This document shows positions 1 through 5,601 of a stretch of 8,076 nucleotides of DNA, piece after piece. The DNA comes from Mageeibacillus sp. UBA1193 (GTDB lineage: Bacteria > Bacillota > Clostridia > Saccharofermentanales > Saccharofermentanaceae): assembly GCA_002310155.1 (NCBI GenBank), contig DBYF01000109.1, positions 1 through 8,076 on the forward strand, in the 5' to 3' direction. Within the stretch, counting starts at the first letter, position 1. The number at the start of each line of letters is the position of its first letter. Under the pieces are notes generated by a model. It was not told the origin of the DNA and searched no databases. It was given only the letters and a program-made list of their open reading frames with translations. Both the position numbers and the translations under genes were made by a program.

Positions 1-5
1 TTTTT

Positions 6-33
6 GAAAAGCACTCTTCTCGGAAAGCACTCG
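6..33. repeat. two direct copies of a GAAAAGCACTC-like motif
   Basis: GAAAAGCACTC starts at 6 and GGAAAGCACTCG at 22, a 16-base period, in the short stretch downstream of the diguanylate cyclase stop. The first holds an exact AAAAGCACT (7-15) and the second lacks one A. No hairpin followed by a T run is visible on the transcribed strand, so this does not look like a terminator. Confidence 0.7.
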
Positions 34-43
34 TCCCGCAGGA

Positions 44-1060
44 TCAATCGTCGCTCTTCACGACCTTATTTCTGCCGGTCTCCTTCGCGGTATAAAGACG
101 AGCATCGGCAGCGCTGATGTTCTCTTCGATCGACTTCTTCGGATCAAAGAGCGCGACACCGAAACTCATCGTGCAGCGGATCGTTGTGCCGTCCGCGTCG
201 ATATCGGAATTCATGAGCTTCACACGGACCTCTTCCGCCTTCTCCGCGGCAGCATCGAGATCAGTATCTCTCATGACCATGACAAATTCCTCGCCGCCCC
301 AGCGGTATACGGAATCATTCTCACCACAGCAGGACTCGACCAGCTGGGATGCAAACACCAGCACATCGTCGCCCGCGTTATGGCCGTATGTGTCGTTGAC
401 TCTCTTGAACTTATCGATATCACAGATGAATACGGACATCGTCTTTCCGGAATCCGGAAGGAGATAGTCCTTGAACTTTCCGCCGAAGTCGAAGTAGAAA
501 CCCATGCGGTTCTTAAGACCGGTCAGGCGGTCATGGTGGGACTCTTCGAGGAATACTTCGGACTCGAGTGCGATACCGCAGACGAGAGCCGCAAGAGACA
601 GTTTCTTTCCGTCTTCTTCCTCATCGAAACCCTTATCATCATTCTTATTGATCAGCTGAAGTGCGCCGATGAAATTTCCGTTGATATCGGCTACCGGAAG
701 TACAAGAACGGACTTCGTGACATAGCCGGTCTTCTTATCGATGCTCGGATTGAAATCCGGATCGGAATACGGGTCGTTCGTGATGACGGTCTTTTTCTCA
801 CGAAGGGACTTTCCGACGAGACCTGTCGTGTCCGGCATTACGATCCTGTCGACCGCGGTTGCCGACATCGTCCACAGCTCACCCTTTCTCTTGTCCCATT
901 TCCAGAAGCTTGCGCGGTCCGCGTCGACCAGAGTCTTCGCGAGTTCCGTAAGGTAGTAGAACAGCATCGCGTGATCCTTGCGGCTGCTGACACACATGTC
1001 CTTATACAGTCTGTCCGTGATGTTGAAGATATTCCCTAAAAGCTTCCCGTTATCGTCCAT
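44..1060 (-). CDS. GAF-GGDEF diguanylate cyclase
   Basis: Soluble 338-residue protein predicted to make c-di-GMP from two GTP. It has no signal peptide or membrane segment. Residues about 28-172 form a GAF domain and 173-336 a GGDEF domain. Visible GGDEF signatures are DRLTGLKNR near 177, the metal Asp D214 in FICDIDKFK, the signature GGEEF at 255-259, and the closing KETGRNK near 326-332. The inhibitory RxxD site expected just before GGEEF reads GEND (246-249), so product feedback is probably lost. The GAF part (GLVG at 80, FNPSIDKKTGY near 103-113, LINK at 136-139, then F145 and ED 149-150) resembles cAMP/cGMP-binding GAF domains of phosphodiesterases and CyaB; that ligand is inferred. It is last in the operon, two bases after the hydrolase stop. 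The start is backed by GAGGAG eight bases upstream. Enzyme class is firm; the ligand is not. Confidence 0.93.
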   Translation of the reverse strand: MDDNGKLLGNIFNITDRLYKDMCVSSRKDHAMLFYYLTELAKTLVDADRASFWKWDKRKGELWTMSATAVDRIVMPDTTGLVGKSLREKKTVITNDPYSDPDFNPSIDKKTGYVTKSVLVLPVADINGNFIGALQLINKNDDKGFDEEEDGKKLSLAALVCGIALESEVFLEESHHDRLTGLKNRMGFYFDFGGKFKDYLLPDSGKTMSVFICDIDKFKRVNDTYGHNAGDDVLVFASQLVESCCGENDSVYRWGGEEFVMVMRDTDLDAAAEKAEEVRVKLMNSDIDADGTTIRCTMSFGVALFDPKKSIEENISAADARLYTAKETGRNKVVKSDD

Positions 1061-1062
1061 TA

Positions 1063-1758
1063 TCAGTTCTCCTCAAGCGGGGCAAATTCTGCGCCGGTAT
1101 CCTTCATGACCTGAGCGATCTCGTACTCGTCATCCATGTGCATGAGGAATACTTTTACGCCCTTCTTCGTCAGCGCGGCTGCCTTCTTCTTTAAGTCTTT
1201 GCAGTAGATATGAACAGCAGAGCTGTACGCGGATACTTCAGTATAGAGGTATGTACCCTTGGTCAGGTGCTTTTCGAACGGCTCAAGAGAACCGGTATCA
1301 CCTGTATAGACGACATTCGTTCCGTCGATATTCAGTACGAATCCGAAGCACTTTCCGGCGAGCTCCTCGGTATGCGGAGTAACGATCGCTTCCTTGAACC
1401 AGTCTTTCTTGAGGTTCTTCACCTCGACGAGTGTGTACCAGGAATCGTTACATCCTTCGATGTTCTTAAGATAGTACTTCAGGTTATTGTAGACTTCCTT
1501 CGAAGGCGCGACGACCGTAACAGGTGTCTTTACGACGAAGTAGTTGTAATCGATAAACATGCCGACGCCGCCACAGTGGTCACCATGGGTATGTGTCACG
1601 AGAATATAGATGTGATCATACTCGGAAAGATTCTTTCTCTTGATCGACGGTAGTGCCGTCATCGGGCAGTCCAGAAGGACGAGATCCCCTCCACTGACGA
1701 AATAGGCACAGTTGTGATCATCTGCAAAAGCAGATCCTCTTCCAAAGAAACGTAGCAT
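1063..1758 (-). CDS. metallo-beta-lactamase-fold hydrolase, possible phosphodiesterase
   Basis: 231-residue cytoplasmic protein of the metallo-beta-lactamase superfamily, closest in layout to the RNase Z / phosphodiesterase-like branch. The zinc-binding motif THTHGDH (H56, H58, D60, H61) is intact. H129 (VTPHTEE), bridging D154 (YTGDTG) and H207 (LMHMDD) complete a normal two-metal site, so it should be an active hydrolase. There is no added domain. It starts three bases after the adenylate cyclase stop; its Shine-Dalgarno GGAGG lies within the last codons of that gene, eight bases from the ATG, suggesting translational coupling. Members of this fold include class II cAMP phosphodiesterases and RNase Z enzymes that cleave phosphodiesters. 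Its place between a cAMP-making and a c-di-GMP-making enzyme suggests a cyclic-nucleotide phosphodiesterase, but this is inference. Many relatives act on unrelated substrates. Confidence 0.88.
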   Translation of the reverse strand: MLRFFGRGSAFADDHNCAYFVSGGDLVLLDCPMTALPSIKRKNLSEYDHIYILVTHTHGDHCGGVGMFIDYNYFVVKTPVTVVAPSKEVYNNLKYYLKNIEGCNDSWYTLVEVKNLKKDWFKEAIVTPHTEELAGKCFGFVLNIDGTNVVYTGDTGSLEPFEKHLTKGTYLYTEVSAYSSAVHIYCKDLKKKAAALTKKGVKVFLMHMDDEYEIAQVMKDTGAEFAPLEEN

Positions 1759-1761
1759 ACT

Positions 1762-3561
1762 TTAATCCTCCGGTCCAATAAGTTTTAAAACTTCAAACCC
1801 CTCGGCTTTCCCCTTAAGTTTAATAGTATCACCAAGTGATTCATATTTCATCCTGTCTCCGAGTTTTTCTGCTACCACGCGGCTGATATAGACCGTGCTG
1901 CCCGGTGCATTTGCCTCGAGACGGGCTGCCGTATTGACGGTATCGCCGATCGCCGTGTAGTCCATGCGCTTCTCCGAACCCATGTTACCGACAACGGCAG
2001 GTCCGAAGTGCACACCGACACCGACGTGCAGCTCTTCGTTGATCTCTTCTTTCAGTTTTGTATTGAGCGCCTCTGCTCCTTCGACGATATCGAGCGCTGT
2101 CTTGGCAGCGAGGTATACCGGATCCTCTTCCGGAAGTGGCGCGCCCCAGAAGGCCATCGTCGCATCACCTACGAACTTGTCGAGGGTGCCCCTGTTCTTC
2201 TCGATACAGGAACTCGTCATGGACAGGTACTGGTTAAGGATGTTTACGACCTCTTCCGGCGAGAGTCGTTCGGACATTGTCGTAAAGCCACGGATATCTA
2301 CGAAAAGCACTGCAATATCACAGAGCTTGCCTCCGAGCTTCAGGCTGTCAGTACCTTCCTTCAGGATCTCTCCTACGATGCTCGGCGCGACGTATCTCTC
2401 AAAGGTTCTCGTAACAGTCTGTCTGGCGATCGCCGCGCGGATATAGCTGCCGGCGACAGAGATGATGAACAGCACCAGGACGCCAAGCGGGATCCACAGG
2501 ATATGCGTGATGTATCCGGACGAGTAAAGAAGCACTGATCCGCCGATGCCGAGGACCAGGAACAACAGAAGGAGCGGCACAGTGACCAGGAGTCTTCTGT
2601 TATAGCAGAAAAAGAAGAATGCGAAGCAGACGACACCCAGCACGAGAAGCTGTACGGTGTCGGAAGCTTCTGTTTTATAATTTCCGTCCAGGAAGCACTG
2701 TGCCACGTTCGCCTGATACTCGACGCCGTACATCGGCTTGGACTTGTCGATCGCTGTGGTATACGCATCCTGAATGCCCGTAGTATAAAGTCCGATGAAT
2801 ACGAGTTTTCCGGCAAAAGCACTCGCAGGTAGCTTTCCTTCGATCAGCTGGTTTAATGAGTATCCGTCATAGAATCCTTCCGGCTTTGCGGAGAACGGTA
2901 CATAGAATTGGCCTCTCGCATTGACAGGCGGATCTTCGATCGTGATCCCGTTCTTGTCCGCATAGATCTTCGCAGCCTGATATGCCATCGAGTAGACACG
3001 CTGTCCATCCGGCTCGACATAGAGGACCGCATGACGGAGCACGCCATCCTTGTCCGGGAGCGCGTTGATATGTCCTAAAGTGGCAGATGCTTTCAGTTCA
3101 TCGTACGGTTCTTCGTATCCGACGATCGCATAGTCTTCGATCGTGACCGCCTTCGATCCGAAAGTGATCTTCGTGTCGAATTTCACGGTCGTCGCGGTAA
3201 CTACGCAGCCGAGGTTCGCCGCCGCGTCGGCAAGACGCTTATCGGCTTCTTCCGTCGTCGTACCCATGTACTGGACATCGACCGCGACCGAGGCCGGCTT
3301 ATTCTTCGGATCTCTCGCGAGAGCCTCAAGTGCCGAAGCCATGATGGTTCTGTCCCAGGTCTGGTAGGGTCCGTATTTTTCGATATCCTCGTCTGTGATA
3401 CCGATAATAACGATGTCGCCCGGGACAGTTTCCGGAATTTGAAAAAACTTATCCTGCATCCACAGATCCGCGGCTCTGAAGAAACCTCTCCCGCAGAGAA
3501 ACGTGATCAATACTGCGCCGACGAGCGCAAACAGGATTTTCTTATTCGTTTCGTTCTTCAT
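1762..3561 (-). CDS. CHASE2-domain class III adenylate cyclase
   Basis: Membrane adenylate cyclase of 599 residues if it starts at 3561. Layout: a first membrane helix (about 8-25), an extracellular CHASE2 sensor (about 30-295), three closely spaced helices (about 305-320, 324-346, 354-374), a short linker, then the catalytic domain (about 408-585). All class III residues are visible: metal Asp 422 (FVDIRGFT) and Asp 466 (VGDATMAFWG), adenine-selecting Lys 462 and Thr 536 (DYTAIGD), and transition-state Asn 543 and Arg 547 (VNTAARLE). The Lys/Thr pair argues for cAMP rather than cGMP. It follows the FecR gene by four bases (TGA TCAT ATG) with no clear Shine-Dalgarno, so translation may be coupled. 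An in-frame ATG at 3600 would add 13 residues inside the FecR gene but has GAAGAGG directly against it; I prefer 3561 because it gives a normal N-terminus of charged residues then a helix. CHASE2 ligands are mostly unknown. Confidence 0.93.
   Translation of the reverse strand: MKNETNKKILFALVGAVLITFLCGRGFFRAADLWMQDKFFQIPETVPGDIVIIGITDEDIEKYGPYQTWDRTIMASALEALARDPKNKPASVAVDVQYMGTTTEEADKRLADAAANLGCVVTATTVKFDTKITFGSKAVTIEDYAIVGYEEPYDELKASATLGHINALPDKDGVLRHAVLYVEPDGQRVYSMAYQAAKIYADKNGITIEDPPVNARGQFYVPFSAKPEGFYDGYSLNQLIEGKLPASAFAGKLVFIGLYTTGIQDAYTTAIDKSKPMYGVEYQANVAQCFLDGNYKTEASDTVQLLVLGVVCFAFFFFCYNRRLLVTVPLLLLFLVLGIGGSVLLYSSGYITHILWIPLGVLVLFIISVAGSYIRAAIARQTVTRTFERYVAPSIVGEILKEGTDSLKLGGKLCDIAVLFVDIRGFTTMSERLSPEEVVNILNQYLSMTSSCIEKNRGTLDKFVGDATMAFWGAPLPEEDPVYLAAKTALDIVEGAEALNTKLKEEINEELHVGVGVHFGPAVVGNMGSEKRMDYTAIGDTVNTAARLEANAPGSTVYISRVVAEKLGDRMKYESLGDTIKLKGKAEGFEVLKLIGPED
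2303..2311 (+). repeat. AAAAGCACT motif copy
   Basis: Exact copy inside the adenylate cyclase gene; the coding strand reads AGTGCTTTT and encodes Val-Leu-Phe just before the metal Asp motif. Confidence 0.7.
2815..2823 (+). repeat. AAAAGCACT motif copy
   Basis: Exact copy, extended to CAAAAGCACTCG, inside the CHASE2 part of the cyclase gene, where it encodes Ser-Ala-Phe. Confidence 0.7.
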
Positions 3562-3565
3562 ATGA

Positions 3566-5023
3566 TCAACCCGGGATGGAATAGTAGACGATCGGGTCAT
3601 CCTCTTCTAAGTAGACCAGATCAAAGCCGCCTACGTCATTCTCCACGCGATCCAGATGGATCCAGTCCTCATTTATGTATCCCAGATACTCAAACTCAAG
3701 TGCACCATCTCCGCTGGAGATCGTGTGTCTGAGAATATAGATCTCTCCATTTCCTTCCGGATCCCAGTATTCCTTAGAGTATCTGTCATTCTCGCCGTCC
3801 TCCGGGATCTCAGGTCCGTCAGACGGTTCCTCGGTTTCACCCGGTTCGGTCTCCTTGCTCTCTGACTCAGAAGACTCGGACTTGGATGGCTCGGATGACT
3901 CGGATTTAGAAGGCTCAGATGATTCCGACTTGGATGGTTCGGAAGACTCAGACTGAGAAGGTTCTGAAGATTCCGGCTTAGAAGGTTCAGATGACTCAGA
4001 GGATTCCGACTCGGAAGGCTCAGAAGACTCAGACTGAGAAGGGTCAGACGAACTATCCGACGGCTTCGGAGTCGGGGTCGGGGTCGGCTTCTTCTTCGGC
4101 TTCGTAGTCTCACCCGGTTCAGATGTGCCTGACGGGTCCTGATCTGACGGCTCGGAAGACTCCGGTTTAGATGAATCCGACGGCTCGGATGTTTCACCCG
4201 GATCTGTCGGGTCATCGCCGCTCTCACTCGGGTCCGTCTCCTTGATAAAAGCGTTCGGATCCTTCGCGAGCGCCAGGATCTCTTCCTTGCTCCAGCCGGT
4301 ATCCGCGCAGACCTTATTAAGGAGATCCTCATTCTCCGCGAGCATACTCAGTGTGAATTCGTTGAGTTCATCGACTTCGATCTCTTCTTCTTTGAAATCG
4401 ACCGTATCCTTCGGTCTGTCGTTGAAAGTATATACTGTGACCTTATGTCCGGCCTCGCAGTCGGTTTCCTTGACCTCACCGGTATCCGGGTTCTTCGCGA
4501 CAATATGGACTTTACCATCGGTGATGATGACCGAGGGTCTTCCCTGTTCATCACAGAATACATATCCGGAAGTACCACGAATGCCGACCGTCATGGTCGT
4601 TGTGCTGATCTCGAAAGATTCGTCATCGGAGAGTTTCTCAGTGACCTCGAAGTACAGACCGCCCTTCGTGAGCTTGAGTTCGAGTTTCTTGTTTTTCTTC
4701 TTGAATTCCGCGCGGCTGTCATTCTGGAGCGTGACGATCTTCGTATCGTCAAGTCCGACGGAAGCCAGTCCGTCAGCGCCTGTATTCAGCGCGTCGCCGC
4801 TTTGGAAACGGATATTGTCGATGACCGGCTTCTGTTTGCCGTTTCCATCCTCGATATTGACAGTTCCCTCGACACGAAGGAGTCTCATTGTCGTCGCGGT
4901 GTATCCGCCCTTATTCATCAGGAGGCAAATTATAACGACCGCTGCGATGACCACAACGATCACACTTGAAAGGATGATCTTCGTCTTCAGCGATAATCCC
5001 TTGATTCTATCTATCAGCACCAT
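3566..5023 (-). CDS. membrane-anchored FecR-domain protein with Ser/Glu/Pro repeat stalk
   Basis: 485 residues. A positively charged start is followed by one membrane helix (about 16-36), placing the rest outside the cell. Residues about 42-200 form a FecR-like domain: RVEGTVNI near 50, FQSGDALNTGADGLASV near 73-89, and the hallmark MTVGIRGTSGYV at 144-155. Residues 215-262 look helical and acidic. Residues 264-410 are a low-complexity stalk rich in Ser, Glu, Pro and Lys, with a TPTPTP linker near 313-318 and 8-residue SESSEPSK repeats. About 75 ordered-looking residues rich in Trp and Tyr close the protein; I do not recognise them. FecR domains are known as periplasmic sensors or regulators in Gram-negative bacteria, and occur elsewhere as generic extracytoplasmic domains. 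Directly upstream of a CHASE2 cyclase, this one probably supplies or modulates the outside signal (inference). The start has GAGGG eight bases upstream. Confidence 0.88.
   Translation of the reverse strand: MVLIDRIKGLSLKTKIILSSVIVVVIAAVVIICLLMNKGGYTATTMRLLRVEGTVNIEDGNGKQKPVIDNIRFQSGDALNTGADGLASVGLDDTKIVTLQNDSRAEFKKKNKKLELKLTKGGLYFEVTEKLSDDESFEISTTTMTVGIRGTSGYVFCDEQGRPSVIITDGKVHIVAKNPDTGEVKETDCEAGHKVTVYTFNDRPKDTVDFKEEEIEVDELNEFTLSMLAENEDLLNKVCADTGWSKEEILALAKDPNAFIKETDPSESGDDPTDPGETSEPSDSSKPESSEPSDQDPSGTSEPGETTKPKKKPTPTPTPKPSDSSSDPSQSESSEPSESESSESSEPSKPESSEPSQSESSEPSKSESSEPSKSESSEPSKSESSESESKETEPGETEEPSDGPEIPEDGENDRYSKEYWDPEGNGEIYILRHTISSGDGALEFEYLGYINEDWIHLDRVENDVGGFDLVYLEEDDPIVYYSIPG
3794..4234 (-). 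repeat. low-complexity Ser/Glu/Pro/Lys stalk with 24-base tandem units
   Basis: This is the stalk-coding part of the FecR-domain gene. From about 3860 to 4033 it contains imperfect 24-base tandem units encoding SESSEPSK and variants (SESSEPSE, SESSEPSQ, ESSEPSKP). Neighbouring units encode the same residues with different Ser, Glu and Pro codons (TCT/TCC/TCA/TCG), so the array is not freshly amplified and the protein sequence seems to be what is kept. Such tracts usually act as flexible, possibly glycosylated spacers on cell surfaces (inference). Confidence 0.85.
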
Positions 5024-5068
5024 ACGATGTACCCTCTACCCCATCTTAAGTATGACACCTCTATTTTA

Positions 5069-5086
5069 TTACAAAAGCACTTGTAA
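5069..5086. promoter_or_regulatory. inverted repeat TTACAA-N6-TTGTAA, possible operator
   Basis: Perfect 6-base arms surround a 6-base centre (AAGCAC). The repeat fills the spacer of the candidate promoter and ends against its -10 box, which is where a repressor operator often lies. The outer flanks extend the symmetry imperfectly (TTTAT on one side, AATAAA on the other). One copy of the AAAAGCACT motif is embedded in it, so part of the symmetry may be coincidental. Confidence 0.35.
5073..5081 (+). repeat. AAAAGCACT motif copy
   Basis: Exact copy in the non-coding leader of the FecR-cyclase operon, inside the TTACAA/TTGTAA inverted repeat. Being outside genes, it cannot be explained by codon choice. 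Confidence 0.75.
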
Positions 5087-5115
5087 ATAAACCCGTTCTG
5101 CAAAAACCGGCGGGA

Positions 5116-5586
5116 TCAGATATGCATGATCATGTCCTTGTATTTGGTGACTTTGTCCTCAAATCCGACCTTCTTATAGACCGGATATCCGTCATCCGTG
5201 GCAGAGAGAGTCAGCCTGCAAATGCCGAGCTGCTTAGCCGCGTCGATCATCTTCTCCATCAGCTTCGTGCAGATCCCGGATCCTCTGTATTCCGGCTCCG
5301 TATACACACTGAGGACGTCTCCGACAAGTCCGCTCGGCATCTTCGGGCTGCAGGGTTTTTCGATAGTGATCAGGAGCACCTGAGCCACGATATGTCCATC
5401 CGCTCTGGCCACGAAAGAGAACGTGTTCTGGTTGAGGTTCCTTTCGAAGAAGTCCGGAAGGAAATTCTTCATCATTCTTTCATCGTCCTCACTGAGCGAT
5501 CCCAGATCCTCACGGGTATAGGCGATACGAAGCCTCACCAGCTCCTGAATATCTTCTTTATCCGCAACATCATAAACAACGTCCAT
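5116..5586 (-). CDS. GNAT family N-acetyltransferase
   Basis: 156 residues, a normal length for a stand-alone GNAT enzyme that moves an acetyl group from acetyl-CoA to an amine. The acetyl-CoA loop is seen as VYTEPEYRGSGICTKLM at 94-110, with R101-G-S-G matching the Q/R-x-x-G-x-G/A rule. The C-terminal YPVYKKVGFED (134-144) is the usual GNAT end motif. The N-terminus (DVADKEDIQELVRLR) is typical of the family's first strand and helix. It starts 15 bases after the phosphotransferase stop, with AAAGGAG seven bases before the ATG, and is the last gene of the upstream run. The substrate cannot be told. Confidence 0.9.
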   Translation of the reverse strand: MDVVYDVADKEDIQELVRLRIAYTREDLGSLSEDDERMMKNFLPDFFERNLNQNTFSFVARADGHIVAQVLLITIEKPCSPKMPSGLVGDVLSVYTEPEYRGSGICTKLMEKMIDAAKQLGICRLTLSATDDGYPVYKKVGFEDKVTKYKDMIMHI

Positions 5587-5601
5587 AGGTCTTCTCCTTT
5601 T

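Larger units (their letters stand above)
5024..5115 (-). promoter_or_regulatory. intergenic leader of the FecR-cyclase operon, with a candidate promoter
   Basis: This is the largest gap between genes in the window and separates the acetyltransferase run from the signalling operon. On the minus strand a TAAAAT -10-like box (5068 to 5063) lies 17 bases after a weak TTTATT box (5091 to 5086). An alternative is TTTACA (5087 to 5082) with a poor ATAGAG -10. Transcription would start near 5056, leaving a leader of about 33 bases ending in GAGGG. Just after the upstream gene's stop, CCCG (5114 to 5111) could pair with CGGG (5095 to 5092) ahead of TTTATTT. That is only a weak terminator candidate, so read-through from upstream is possible. 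The boxes are seen; promoter activity is inferred. Confidence 0.4.

Noticed and set aside
7..15. Interpretation of AAAAGCACT as the Haemophilus uptake sequence
   Set aside because: Its reverse complement AGTGCTTTT shares only the core AGTGC with the uptake word AAGTGCGGT, and the genes point to a Gram-positive host.
380..1039. Plus-strand open frame opposite the diguanylate cyclase gene
   Set aside because: It lies entirely opposite a well-supported GAF-GGDEF gene, and its translation shows no domain.
3860..4033. Repeated units resembling a CRISPR or satellite array
   Set aside because: The 24-base units have no distinct spacers, diverge at synonymous positions and stay in one reading frame, so they are a coding repeat.
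3673..4332. Minus-strand open frame rich in Arg, Ser and Leu within the stalk region
   Set aside because: It is an out-of-frame reading of the 24-base repeats; its composition follows from the repeat and there is no ribosome binding site.
4242..5090. Long open frame on the plus strand opposite the FecR gene
   Set aside because: It is antisense to a gene with clear domains, gives a Ser/Leu-rich translation with no recognisable motif, and has no supporting promoter or family match.
5024..5115. Possible c-di-GMP or other riboswitch upstream of the signalling operon
   Set aside because: The gap is only 92 bases, with a predicted leader of about 33 bases and no conserved aptamer pattern that I can recognise.
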